Below are positions 1-11,310 of a stretch of 64,000 nucleotides of DNA, in pieces. This DNA comes from Anadara kagoshimensis (taxonomy: Eukaryota; Mollusca; Bivalvia; Arcoida; Arcidae). Under the pieces are notes generated by a model, which was not told the origin of the DNA, searched no databases, and saw nothing but the letters and a program-made list of their open reading frames with translations. Where the stretch lies: NCBI GenBank assembly GCA_021292105.1, contig CM037861.1, positions 57,085,245 to 57,149,244 of the forward strand, read 5' to 3'. Position 1 is the stretch's first letter, and each line of letters opens with the position of its first letter. A program made the translations under genes and the position numbers.

Positions 1-587
1 TAGTGATAAAATCATCCTAGAGGATGCTAGGGTATTTTTATTGACAAGAGTGTTCAGTAAAATTGATACCATACAGATGGTAGTGTAATATTCTGTTTCT
101 CATTGCAACTTTGATGTAAAAATGCTAAAAAATGTTGTAACATGGCCGATTTGATGTTTTACAGTATGGCAAAAGGGAGATAATTCTAAATAAACATTTG
201 TTTCATCACAAGATAATACCATAATCCATTCAAAATTAATGCATAAGCAAATGTGAAATCAAAGTCTAATGAAAAACAAGAAGAGAACAAGTGTCAGCAA
301 GGATGAGTCGGGTTCCAGTATCTGGATTCATTAGCCTGCACTTTAGATCATTTAGTCACAAAGGAAACAATCTATATAACCAAAACAAATTTTCCAACAA
401 TATTTTTACAAATCAAACTATAGATGTTTCAGAAAAATATGAATGCATGTTTTTTCCATGTCATAAGCTCACATAGTCTAAAGTCAAGACAGTTTACGAT
501 TAAAAAAACCATAATTAATTATGGATTTTCCAACAATATTTGTACAAATCAAACCACTTTTAAAGCAAGACTAAGAAATTTCAATAC
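1..587. other. MFSD11 intron sequence at the left edge, no exon seen
   Basis: This stretch follows the donor site of the last MFSD11 exon in the window. I looked on the minus strand for the rest of the transporter (the central loop and the second half of the membrane segments) and found no open frame with acceptor and donor. It reads as AT-rich intron. The small open frame at 291-476 has no protein-like character. Confidence 0.6.
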
Positions 588-1840
588 CTGGCATTTAAAT
601 TGATGAGATTTTCTGAATCAGAAGCTCTTCTGTTTCGGAGGATCAGAAAACACAAAGTGCCTAGTACAGCTGCTCCACTTAAACCTATAAATAATTTAGT
701 CCTTTCAGCTTTGGTAATATCCGAGCCCGTTAACACAAAATGACTGTACATATTTCCAAATAACAAGCTGAAAATAGAAAATAAAACTTATTATGCTTTA
801 TTTTATTGCTAATATAATCTCTCATAAATTGCTCAAAAATGTAACGTGGGATTCAACATTTAGATATTAAACTTTAATATCTAAATGCTGAGTCTAACTT
901 TAACAGTCATGTGTCTTCTGAATGACAGGCCTCACAACTGTTCCAGCAAAAATTCTTACAGCCCTAAAATGATCAAAGCTTTTTCCCCTGAAATCTCTAC
1001 TTTTTTTTAATAAATTCAACTACTTTATTACTTGAATTATTCAGAATTTGTTAATTTGTAAATCTCTAAATTATTGAAGTCTGAAACCATTATAATACCT
1101 GCACTGCAGCAATGCCCAAAATATTCCACTGTTTCTGGCAACTGTTTCTGAATCTGAGTTAATAGTTAAGAAATTGCCTTGTGCTGTCCATAAAACTAAA
1201 AAATAAAGATGAAAATTTTTGGTTAATAAAATTATATTCTGAAAAAAATTGTAATGCTGTTACAACGCAAATCCTAAAATAAAAATGTGACAAACAATTT
1301 CTGAATACTTAAGAAATTATACTCTTGTGTCGTAAATAAAACACAAAATACAGCAAGAAGTTTTTAAAGAAACTTATAAATGTTTTTAATAAAACACAAA
1401 TACATGTAAATACAAGTAAATACTGAAATTTAACATAAATCATGAAAAAATTATAAACATCAGAATCCTTCAAATACATTTGTGGGAATTAATCTAAAAA
1501 TAAGACTATCACAGTGCATGGGATTAAAATGGTGGAAAAAAAACTTTGACAACAACCTTGCAAATTTTTTGACACTCGAAGTAGGATTCAAACCTAGGTG
1601 GTTAAATATACTGAGTAGACAACACCTCACTAAGGATGGCAAAAGGAGGTTGTTGGAAGTTGGGAAAAGGAAATTTGAAGTACTTACTAGCTGCTCCAAA
1701 ACCAACAAGAACTGATCCCAGATACAGAGCCCAAGTCATCGGCTTTAAAAACTGTAGAATGAATAAACTGTAAAAGAGTAACAGGATACATCTATCAGAC
1801 ATACATGGCACATTAAATCTGATTATACAAAGACACATAC

Positions 1841-1897
<57 letters not shown>

Positions 1898-4602
1898 ATA
1901 TATCAATAAAAAATCTTTTTTTCAGTTTTTAAAAGAGTTCAGTTGAGTGGAGTAATGTTGTTTTATGCCCAGTCAAGATTATTTTCCTTATATAGAGCTA
2001 GCCAGTTCATATATGGCAAGAAAAACCTGAGTGCCAAAAAAAACACGATTCTTTGGCAAACTTTCTCAAACTAGGTTCTGTCCCGAGTGGGATTTGGATG
2101 CAGGCAGTGAGAAAAACTGTTTCCCGTAAGTGTGTACTTTAGACTACTCAGCCACCGAGGCAACTGAAAAAATGTTTTGTGCTCCTGATGTTAATTACTG
2201 AACAATTAAAAAAAAATCAAATTTAACATTTAAAGACTTCACAATCTTGAATATATAATAGGCAAAATATGTATTTTTTCAATAAAATCTAAATAGGCTT
2301 TATTTCAAACAGAGAATTTTAAAATACAGATATCTACTTTTTTTGTTATGTATGTACAAATGTACAATCATATCCTGTGGTCCACAGGTGACTTTGACTT
2401 ATGCCTCATGGTTCCCTGTGGAACAAAGGGCCGTAGTCCACAGGCAGACCCTAGTGATAAATAGCAGATGAAATTTCAACTCTTAAATCCAATAACCTGG
2501 TTGTATAAGAATAAACAAATGAACATACCAATACATAATTGCTCCTATAAACATAGTCAGCTTTGGACCGACGACAGCGACAAAAGGTGGAGCTATCCAA
2601 TTAGCCAATGAGAACACCACATAAATAATACTCAAGCTGTAAATAAAATTGATTATAACAAAGTTATGTAAATTAATATACTGTGTATGTATGCTGATCA
2701 TGAGTTATAGTTGTTGGATTTCATTTAGTTACTGTTAAGTGAACAGGTAAATCAAAGTTATTTGTCATACACTTTATTTCTGTTCTCATACTTCATTTCA
2801 TATGATTTACCATGCATTCACAATGTAAAGGTATCACACTTTGATCAAAGTAAGTCTACTAAGTGTAAATGTTTTTGAAAAAGGTGATATCGAAAATATT
2901 AAACATTAACATTAAGCCTTCCCCAGTTAAAAGTGTGTGGGTGTGTAAGATGTGGTGGTATGGATGTTGGTGTTGGCATGGGTGCAAGTAAATTGTGATA
3001 TCTGTTTCATCTCCGATCCTTGATCAAAGAGAAAGCAAAATGGGATATCCACATAGCAGATGATAATGGGATTCACACCCTTTATTGTTAGTGTGGGAAG
3101 TTTTGGTAAACATTAATGCCACAAATTCTTGGAGCAACATTGTTTTTATGGTAAATGTGAACCGATATGATTCTATATCCAATGGAAACAATAATTCCAC
3201 AAAAACGTTAGGGTATCACATGGTACAACAGCAAACCTCATTATAATATACTTACCTGGTGTATCCATCACCATTAAATGAGCCATGGCTGTCATTTTTA
3301 GCACTGTCCAGTACACTTTTCTGGAATAGACAATAAAATATTTTTCTACAATTGATCTTCCAATACATCAAACAAACTAAACTAATACAATTTGTTTTGG
3401 TTGGTGTAAAATAGCACAATACACAAACCATACACTTTACATCAATATTAGAATCTATCTAGCTATTCATGTTAAAAAAATGTTGTAACCTAATTAACTC
3501 TTGGACCATGGAAACAGGGGTATATCAAGCCTTTGAAAAGTAAAAAAATTAAATTTAAAGTTCCTAAGATGCTCATCTGAAGTGATAGAAAGCAGGAAGT
3601 TCAGGTAAAAGTAATGGGGTAAATTTAGGTTCAAACAAGGTCAGCCATAGTGTCAACCCTGTTGGATGGTTACTTCCAATGGTCGTATGAGTTCCTAAAC
3701 TTAACAGGAAAGGAAAACAATACAGGGGTAAAATCAGGACTCTTAGGAAGTTTAGTTTCAATCAATGTGTTGTTAATTCTTGGAATTCTCTTCTTATAGA
3801 CATTAATTTATAAACAGTGATTCCCTGAATAACTTTAAAAGCAAATTAAACAAGGGGTGGATTGAATCATCAAGTTCGAGCCAGATTGTTTTTTTAAACC
3901 AGAACGGGAAGTCCAGAATTAAAAGTACGATGTGAAAAAGAAATTTATTAAGATGGGTCGGAGCGGCAGACAGCCTATAGCTGAATACAGCTTGAATACC
4001 TCAGGATACAGGTAACAGGACTTGGAACACAGCAATTCTCAAACTAAAGCGATACTCTACCGACAGAGCTTCCCCACCTCCTATTGAGCCACATTTGCTA
4101 CTTTCTTCCCTTCCTTCTTTCTGATTTAACTTTTATATATGTATTTGTTGTAGATACAACTATAAATGGCCTTTATGCGTGGGAGAGAGAACCACTAATC
4201 CAATAGTAGTTATAGAGCATCTTTATTCTTTAAAGTGCTCTACAGTTTTTGCATACACAGCTTCTGTTGCTTTGAATCAAAACCTAACATTAAAACATTT
4301 TGAAATTCATAAATTGGTTCCAATACCCGTTTGTGCGCAATACCAGGTTTCAGATATACGAGAAGTCGAGCACTGGGTCCAAGTTCCAAACAGATGAGTG
4401 GATTTCACAAAGCAGGGGTGGTGTAAACATGCGACCCAGTAATTCAAAGGCGTCATAATTTTAGACACAATGGTTTAAAAGATAGACCATCACATACTTC
4501 TGCCATCGATGCTGTCTGAAATGCAGTAAACAACAGCATAAAGGCTACGCCTAACATTATTATGTTGTATAGGCGAACGTCAAATATTTTGTTGTCCGCC
4601 AT
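588..4602 (-). CDS. MFSD11: MFSD11 (UNC93-like membrane protein), 5' part, six coding exons
   Basis: Coding exons in transcript order: 4498-4602 (start codon at its high end), 3256-3320, 2529-2636, 1688-1767, 1099-1195, 588-767. All junctions are GT-AG and the phases agree (0, 2, 2, 1, 2, 2). The joined frame has no stop and gives about 211 residues. MFSD11 is an UNC93-type major facilitator superfamily member; its substrate is not settled. The first exon encodes a hydrophobic helix with F-T-A-F-Q-T near residue 30. Later family-typical runs are G-Y-T-S, V-V-G-P-K-L, L-W-T-A-Q-G-N, L-T-I-N-S-D and R-N-S-G-I-F-W-A-L-L-Q. Exon 4 uses the acceptor at 1768-1770, not a nearer AG at the homologous FLKP codons, because only this gives the residues expected after the third helix. 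The last exon ends in a polar loop; the second half lies outside the window. It is head to head with SRSF2, as in vertebrates. The family call is by recognition, without a search. Confidence 0.93.
1833..1902. repeat. (TA)n microsatellite in MFSD11 intron
   Basis: An almost pure alternating TA tract of about 70 bases lies upstream of MFSD11 exon 4. Its length is likely polymorphic. No coding content. Confidence 0.95.
1935..2165 (-). mobile_element. tRNA-headed SINE copy (family S1), minus orientation
   Basis: Read on the minus strand, the high end starts with a tRNA-like A box (G-G-C-T-G-A-G-T-A-G around 2145-2155), followed by a degraded B-box region near 2090. The body ends in the 'cagtcaagattatttt...tatat' motif seen in other S1 copies. 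Better copies are at 38035-38347 and 39477-39765. Confidence 0.7.
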
Positions 4603-4718
4603 CTTGTACAAAGTGTTGTCACATGACAGGTTTTCTCCTACACGTACCTATTCCAAAACGCACCCATTTTATGGATGCCTTACATTGTACTAAACTGAAA
4701 CTGTTCAAGTTAGTAGAA

Positions 4719-4758
4719 TAAATAAATAAATAAATAAATTAATTAATTAACAAACAAA

Positions 4759-4837
<79 letters not shown>

Positions 4838-4838
4838 A
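4719..4838. repeat. (AAAT)n microsatellite
   Basis: A tetranucleotide tract of about 120 bases, interrupted once by 'ttaattaattaac', lies just upstream of MFSD11. Confidence 0.97.
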
Positions 4839-5013
4839 ATATCAACGGACTTCTCGGGTGCTATAGTGGGAAATACTAGAAGTGGTAATGGTCTTCAAGG
4901 GTATGTAGTTCTTATGTTTTTTCAGTGGTAGTGACAAGATTTATTATTTTCCGTCACTGGCCGTCAACGTCATTTTGACAAAAAATGCCGCTTTGACGGT
5001 GATACTACGTCAC

Positions 5014-5021
5014 TGACGTCA
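5014..5021. promoter_or_regulatory. CRE palindrome TGACGTCA
   Basis: A perfect 8-base cAMP-response element (CREB/ATF site). It sits in a GACGTCA-rich stretch (4950-5025) about 410 bp upstream of the MFSD11 start codon. Function is inferred from the motif only. Confidence 0.5.
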
Positions 5022-5501
5022 TAACATCTTCTTACGAAAATGGGAGATTTTTTTTTTTTGTCGACGACATTGTTTATCTCCTTGAAAGAAATGTCAAAAC
5101 CAGCTTATTTTTGCGACATGGAGTGTTTGTGATCAAAGTTGTCAGATTTTTATTTTTATGGGCTTTTTCTGTGTCATCATATCGGTTTTTATTATTTGTT
5201 TCTTGTTCATATTAGTTCAGTGATAAAATCATTGTCAACTTTTTTTCCGGTCGCGTGATATCGTGCCGGATATCATCTTGTGAGATCTTGTCTCGATCCT
5301 TCACAACGCCAGCACGTCTAAAGCAAGATCTGTGCATGGCATATGATGTTCATTAAGTTGTTCCATAAAAATAAGACACCGTAATTAAAGGAGCGAATTC
5401 TAGCTAGAATGGAAAATATTGCGAACAAAGAATTAGATTTCAAATGAATTCACGGGTTCTACTGAGGTTTGCAGATGGCGCGGTATGATAATATTGTGTC
5501 A

Positions 5502-5521
5502 TGACGTCAATGGTGACGTCA
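5502..5521. promoter_or_regulatory. Two tandem CRE palindromes
   Basis: Two perfect TGACGTCA sites whose starts are 12 bp apart lie in the divergent region. Paired CREB/ATF sites at this spacing are unlikely by chance in AT-rich DNA. Which gene they serve is not decidable from sequence. Confidence 0.55.
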
Positions 5522-6040
5522 ATTAATTCTATTGTGTTAATTTAATTAGGCATAATTATACAATGCATAAATACGGACTGGACAAACGAAGAATAATACA
5601 GACATAACCTGATAATATTTTATTCTATGAAATAAAAACAAATTCGCTTCTAATAATGTTACATAAGAGACTTGTAAAACCCGTTTTATATGACTCTTGT
5701 TACATTAAGTGATAACAACTTTTATGTTTATGGTTTTTTTTTTAATTTCCTATATATTTTTTATTTATGTAGAGTAATGTATACATTTTGGATAGCATAG
5801 TCTACATAATCGTGCACTAAGTTACTGTCGCAATCAATCGACTTGCTATCATCACTACGGGAACTTTATACAACGCAGCAAGCTGCCGCGTTACACATAA
5901 ATTGTTGACACGGGGGTATTGTAAGTCTAGGCTTATCAGGGCCTTAAAACAGTAAAAAAAAAGTCTCATTGTCGTCATCGCAGATTTGTTGATAGATCAC
6001 AGTCCCTGTGTCCAGTATTGCCCCACTGTGACCGGATAAT

Positions 6041-6185
6041 TATATTTGACGTTCCATACGGTTCCATGTTCCGTGACACATTTTTGATTACCGTGACACG
6101 TGGTGGGTGTGGTTAGCTAGACCTGAGATGCTTACCCTTCCGGAGCACCCGGCCTCACTTGCCTTTGACAGGGTTAGTAAGTTGG
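6041..6185 (+). mobile_element. Dispersed repeat family R1, copy 1
   Basis: One of five copies in the window (others at 11091-11310, 19160-19290 inverted, 19838-19985 and 50533-50690). The core holds a short hairpin (GGTGCT ... AGCACC, with a cttacctttccgg loop), then a cctcacttcc block and, in longer copies, 'ggattgtgattcg'. The class is not clear; I see no tRNA boxes or terminal inverted repeats. Confidence 0.75.
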
Positions 6186-7124
6186 GTTTTGATAATATGG
6201 TTTTATGCATTGCGTAATTTAATTAAAATATTACAGTTTTTGTCAGAAATTTATTTATTTTTGGACATTCAGTTGCTTATTTTAAAAATCATAGTGACTA
6301 CAACCAACCCAATCATCCTATTTTTACCAACTTCGGGTAAAATAAGCTAGGTAAAGTTTTATAAAGGTACGATAACTAACCCCACGTGATTACAGTGATC
6401 TGGGTCGATGAAAGTTTTGTTCACATTTTTGGCGTCGTGAAATGAATTTATTTGGCTAATTCATTACCAACGTATATTTAATTACTGGTAAATAATTTAA
6501 AGCGTTCTACTCAAAGTAAAGTATCTATATTATTTAGTATATTCCGATCCGTGGAAGGATAGCTCTCGCCACGAAAAAGGCGTCACTGGTCTAACACATG
6601 GTCAGCTGATGGCTGGCACAAATGGCGTTGACATAAATTTTTAGATGCTTGTTACGTATCAAAATTTTCACCAATTGTAGATGCACAAGTGGTTGACTCG
6701 AAACATGAAATGCACCCTCCGCACGATGAAAAATTATTAAAGATTGGAAAGTTGCTTTCGTTTGCTTAATTTTTCAATTCTTTAAAGGAGGAGGGGGGGG
6801 GGGGGGTTTATGGCAAATATGAAAAAAATTAATAACTGAAAAAACACACTTCTGAAAAAAGTTGTTGGGTAAATTCACCATGGGTCGGACACCTCATAAC
6901 TTTATACTCTATTGTAGGCTAGTAGTTACACTTCAGGTCTATACTATGAGTAATGGTCGTTTGAAGGATGGTGTTCGGAGCGTTGATTCACAATGTAGTA
7001 ACAATCAAATTAGTAGTAGACAATCAAGAGTTCAAAATGAACGTAATTTCACCATTGTTCGGGCGTACTCATGCATCAGACACTTAAAATGTATATTACC
7101 ATTTGCCTTCTTTGTCTTTTCTAG

Positions 7125-7179
7125 GTATTTAGAACTTAAGAAGTGGTATTGCTGTGTTTTACTGTTTTAAATTAAAAAC
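7125..7179 (+). other. Likely SRSF2 5' untranslated exon segment
   Basis: A strong acceptor (pyrimidine-rich tract then ctag at 7121-7124) stands 55 bases before the SRSF2 start codon, which suggests an upstream noncoding exon spliced here. That exon was not located. The 102-codon open frame at 6862-7170 that crosses this acceptor looks like chance. Confidence 0.5.
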
Positions 7180-8635
7180 ATGAGTTACGGACGACCTCCA
7201 CCAGAGATTGAAGGAATGACTTCTCTGAAAGTGGACAATCTCACATTTCGTACCACACCAGATGATTTAAGACGCATCTTTGATAAGTATGGAAAAATAG
7301 GGGATATCTATATCCCTCGAGACCGGTTTACCAGGAAGAGCAGAGGCTTTGCTTTCGTCAGATTCTATGATGAAAGGGACGCTGAAGATGCTATGGATGC
7401 AATGGATGGTGCTAACATGGATGGCAGAGACCTAAGAGTTCAGATGGCACGATATGGTCGACCTGCTGAAGCATATCGTCGTGGTGGTAGAAGTTCCGGA
7501 GGTGGAGGTTATGGTGGCAGGTCACGCTACAGATCAAGGTGTGTAGTTGAATATGATCATCTGTTTTTAAGGACCCAGCCCATTCAGTAAATGTTTAAGT
7601 AGAAGACAAATATCTTATGGCAGCAAGCATAGACATATTGCAAAACATATTCAGAAAATATAAACTTTGTGGTAATAGGCAACAGACTAATCCAAATCCA
7701 AACAAATAGCAGACAGCTTTTGCTGCCTTTTTAAGTTTATTAAACCACTGAGGACCAGTTTATGTTTTAGGTTGTTTCCTATATATTAATACTGATTGTG
7801 TGTCATTTATTGACTGCAAACATTCTCATTTTGAATTTTAAATTTACAGCCTACAGAACTTGAATTTATCAATCTTCCAGTCATCAAGTTGAGTAAAATC
7901 CTGTAACCACTTGTAACAATTTTATTCTTTTTTATTTGTACAAATTTAAGTAAAATTGTCTAACAGTCTTGCAGTAAAAAAACAAAACAAAACCTAAAGA
8001 GCCCATCTGACTACCGATAAGAGGATTAGTCATAAATAACTTAAATGTGTAAAATTTAGGGACCAAGGTTTATTTTTAGGAGCCATGGACTCCAGGGTCC
8101 CTGATAATGTAGTATATTCCTGTTCTTGTGTTTTAAGCAAATATTAGGTCAATAAGAACATTTTAAATAAATAAATATTTTGACTTGGTATAGACTGACA
8201 AACATGATTTTATTTTAGGAAAATAGTTAACAGTGTGAACTTCACACACAAAAGTTTTTGGTGCCAGGTGAATAAATTCTTCCAATAGGTGCCATAGATG
8301 AATAGCTTGATTGATTTGATTTCATATATATGGGACAGTTTAAGATTTGGTTTTTATTATGTTTATATATATTTAATTGTTATATTTTAAATTTCTTTGT
8401 TAGGTCACGCTCAAGGTCAAGAAGATCACGATCTAGATCGAGGTCACGCTCAAGAAGAAGAAACAAACATTACAGATCAAGAAGTAGATCAGACAGTAGA
8501 AGCAGAAGTCGTAGTAGAAACAGGAGTCGTAGCAGGAGTAGGTCACCTTCAAGGTCACGATCCAGGTCAAGGTCAATAGATGATCATCATCAAGTGGTGG
8601 ATGAGGTACATGAAAATGGGGATGATGATGAATAA
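7180..8635 (+). CDS. SRSF2: SRSF2 (SC35), serine/arginine-rich splicing factor 2
   Basis: Two coding exons, 7180-7538 and 8404-8635, joined in phase 2 by a GT-AG intron, encode 196 residues (human about 221). It is a nuclear pre-mRNA splicing factor that binds exonic enhancers and helps define splice sites. The RRM spans about residues 14-92, with RNP2 L-K-V-D-N-L (16-21) and RNP1 R-G-F-A-F-V-R-F (55-62). A Gly-rich hinge follows at about 106-115. An RS domain rich in SR/RS dipeptides runs from about residue 117 to near the end, followed by an acidic tail ending D-D-D-E. The N-terminus [20 protein letters not shown] is close to the vertebrate protein. The intron falls at the RRM/RS boundary. 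A polyadenylation signal AATAAA is at 9060-9065. I see no frame defect. Confidence 0.97.
7539..8403 (+). other. SRSF2 intron
   Basis: An 865-bp intron with donor GTGTGT and acceptor TTGTTAG. It is AT-rich and holds no recognised repeat or RNA gene. In mammals SRSF2 autoregulates through splicing of its 3' region; I see nothing here that proves or excludes a similar poison exon. Confidence 0.8.
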
Positions 8636-9066
8636 GTCTTCACAGAAAGAGTTGTTGGAAAGATGTGATTGAAGAGTGATAAGACACCAAAATACATGGA
8701 ACTGTTCATGGTTCTCCAAAGAGTGTTGACATAAAATGAAAGGTTAATACATACTATATATATATTGGAAACTTCATCATGCTTTATTCATAAATCATTA
8801 TAGTATTTATACTGATCAGTAGGTGTATTATGGTTGTACAAGACAGAATTATGCGACTTTTAATTATAGAAAGATTTTAACTTTAGTTCATAGCATTCAT
8901 TCCAAGCAATAAGATGGGGGAGGAAAATGTGACACTGTTTTACTAGATTCATTTTTGGTTTTAAAATTTCATATATAAATCATCTCATAATTATAAGGTT
9001 TTTATTCTTGTGTTGTCCTCATTGTCATTAGCTTCATGTAATTTTTAAGATATTTTGTAAATAAAT
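8636..9066 (+). other. SRSF2 3' untranslated region to poly(A) signal
   Basis: Noncoding, AT-rich sequence from the stop codon to AATAAA at 9060-9065. The cleavage site is inferred to lie 10-30 bases further on. Confidence 0.6.
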
Positions 9067-9127
9067 AATGTGACTTGTGTACAGAACTCTGTTTAATTTC
9101 TTAATTTTGTTTATTTGACATGTGCTG

Positions 9128-9720
9128 ATTAGGAGCAGCTGTTAAACTGAAAAGTGTAGCAGCAGCCTGTCGCAGCTGTTAAGTGGGGTTGTCTGAAAAG
9201 TGTAGCAGCCATTGCAGCTGTTAAAATGAAAAGGGTAGCAGCAGCCTGTCGCAGCTGTTAAACTGAAAAGTGTAGCAGTAGTAGCAGCTGTTAAGTGGGG
9301 TTGTCTGAAAAGTGTAGCAGCCATTGCAGCTGTTAAAATGAAAAGGGTAGCAGCAGCCTGTCGCAGCTGTTAAACTGAAAAGTGTAGCAGTAGTAGCAGC
9401 TGTTAATTGGGGTTGTCTGAAAAGTAGCAGCCATTGCAGCTGTTAAAATGAAAAGGGTTGCTGTAGTAGCTGTTAAATGGGGTTACTGATAAACTGAAAA
9501 GTGTAGCAGCAGCCTGTCGCAGCTGTTAAGTGGGTTTTGCTGAAAATTGTAGCAGCCATTGCAGCTATTTAACTGAAAAGGGTAGCAACAGCCTGTCACA
9601 GTTGTTGAACTGAAAAGTGTAGCAGCTGTGAAGTGGGGTTGTCTGAAAATTGTAGAAGCAGCTAATAAGTGGGGTTGTCTAAAAAGTATAGCAGCCATTG
9701 CGACTGTAAAACTGAAAAGA
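9128..9720. repeat. Minisatellite of CAGCTG-containing units
   Basis: Degenerate tandem units of about 20-30 bases built from 'gcagctgttaa', 'ctgaaaagtgtagcag' and 'tggggttgtctg' alternate over about 590 bp just downstream of SRSF2. Each unit carries the E-box palindrome CAGCTG. Minus-strand open frames across it are by-products of the repeat. Confidence 0.93.
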
Positions 9721-10335
9721 AGTTATTAAATTGTGTTGTCGTTTATTTTGAGCAGTTGACTCTAACTCGTATTGGATTAAATGTCTCACTTTACTATTTC
9801 TTTATGGATTTTGCATATAAAAGGGTTCTCATACTTCATAATAAAAATTACTAATTCTAATTTTAAAAAATATATTAATTCAAAATCTTTTCCTTAACAT
9901 TTAGATTCATGGCATAACTTAGTGTGTTTAACTACAGTATAAAATATTTTTCTTGAAAAATGTCTAGAATAGATCAATTGGATGAGGATGGTAAGATGAC
10001 AAGAATTCTCCAGACATGACTGGACTACTTGCATTGATGTACTGTAAAGGTTGATTGTAATTTTATAATTTTTAATCATCTTGGTTGTTTACAGTAAATT
10101 TTATCATGTTTTTACATCATTTCTTTATTTCAAATCTGTGAAAGTGACACCAGTTTTAATGGTGCACCCAGAAATAACTTAAAATGCTACACTGGTCTTG
10201 TGACAAAACTTGCAGACCAGATTGTGACCTGCATTTCGTTATAAAATTGGTATCTTAAGAATGTGAAAATGAAGGATTTGACAATGTATGATGTATTAGC
10301 AACATAGGTCTATACATAGATTGGATAGATTTTAG

Positions 10336-10336
<1 letters not shown>
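9721..10336. other. Intergenic, nothing recognised
   Basis: AT-rich sequence without a convincing open frame, RNA gene or repeat copy. Short open frames at 9669-9854 and 9894-10079 look random. Confidence 0.6.

Positions 10337-10391
<55 letters not shown>
10337..10391 (+). repeat. Homopolymer run of 55 G
   Basis: An uninterrupted G tract directly abuts a perfect 337-bp direct repeat. It could be a true mononucleotide tract or an assembly or sequencing artefact. Other G/C runs in the window (6787-6806, 48672-48686) are far shorter. Confidence 0.98.
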
Positions 10392-10392
<1 letters not shown>

Positions 10393-10728
10393 TGTGTGAC
10401 TAGGTTGGTTCCAAACAGAAGCTTGATTTGGGAATTACTGCATCTGATCTAAACTTAATATTAGTAAGCTTAAGTGCAATTGCCTTCCAGGTCTAAAATG
10501 TAGGTCACTTGCTAGAAATAGATGTACAGGTTTCCAGATGATGACTGCAGATGCAAATTGACAGTACTTTTGCAAAGGGATAATGTAAAGCGAGATTGTG
10601 TACCAGGTCAAGAGGTCAACTATGTAGGTCACTTACTCTAAATTTATATTTTGGTTCCAAAGGGTATCTCTTGACTTGCAGAAACTCTATTTTGATATAT
10701 TTGTTTATGAGATAATCTAATCTATTGC
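10392..10728 (+). repeat. 337-bp direct repeat, copy 1
   Basis: This block recurs at 10754-11090 with a 362-bp period. The two copies look identical base for base: the minus-strand 65-codon frames in each have the same translation. A 25-bp spacer separates them. Confidence 0.95.
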
Positions 10729-10753
10729 ATGCGATTGTGTATGTCTTGCCTGT

Positions 10754-11090
10754 ATGTGTGACTAGGTTGGTTCCAAACAGAAGCTTGATTTGGGAATTAC
10801 TGCATCTGATCTAAACTTAATATTAGTAAGCTTAAGTGCAATTGCCTTCCAGGTCTAAAATGTAGGTCACTTGCTAGAAATAGATGTACAGGTTTCCAGA
10901 TGATGACTGCAGATGCAAATTGACAGTACTTTTGCAAAGGGATAATGTAAAGCGAGATTGTGTACCAGGTCAAGAGGTCAACTATGTAGGTCACTTACTC
11001 TAAATTTATATTTTGGTTCCAAAGGGTATCTCTTGACTTGCAGAAACTCTATTTTGATATATTTGTTTATGAGATAATCTAATCTATTGC
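10754..11090 (+). repeat. 337-bp direct repeat, copy 2
   Basis: The second copy of the block at 10392-10728. It is followed immediately by a copy of dispersed repeat R1. Identity suggests a recent duplication or an assembly join. Confidence 0.95.
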
Positions 11091-11310
11091 CCTTGATATA
11101 TTTGACGTTTCATAGTTCCATGTTCCTTTAACTGCCAATTTTGATTACACACGTGGTAGGTGTAGCTAGCTAAACAGGAGGTGCTTACCTTTCCGAAGCA
11201 CCCGACCTCACTTCCCTTGTTCACTTGTTTAACCTAAGTTACCTAACTTTTCAGTTTTAAATTTTTTTACTTTGCGTCTGGATTGTGATTCGGACATGGA
11301 TTAGTATGAT
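11091..11310 (+). mobile_element. Dispersed repeat family R1, copy 2
   Basis: It shares with copy 1 the 'ttgacgtt(t/c)cata', 'ccatgttcc', 'cacgtggt(a/g)ggtg' and 'gtgcttacctttccg' blocks, and extends further through 'ctggattgtgattcggacatgg'. Confidence 0.8.

Larger units (their letters stand above)
4603..7124. promoter_or_regulatory. Divergent intergenic region between MFSD11 and SRSF2
   Basis: About 2.5 kb separates the two start codons and must hold both promoters, unless upstream noncoding exons extend them. It contains an (AAAT)n tract, three perfect TGACGTCA palindromes (5014-5021, 5502-5509, 5514-5521) and one dispersed repeat (6041-6185). A G run is at 6787-6806. I see no clear TATA box tied to a start site and cannot place either transcription start. 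Confidence 0.6.

Noticed and set aside
6862..7170. 102-codon frame just upstream of SRSF2
   Set aside because: It ends before the SRSF2 start, crosses a good acceptor, and the protein has no recognisable features. Treated as 5' flank and untranslated sequence.
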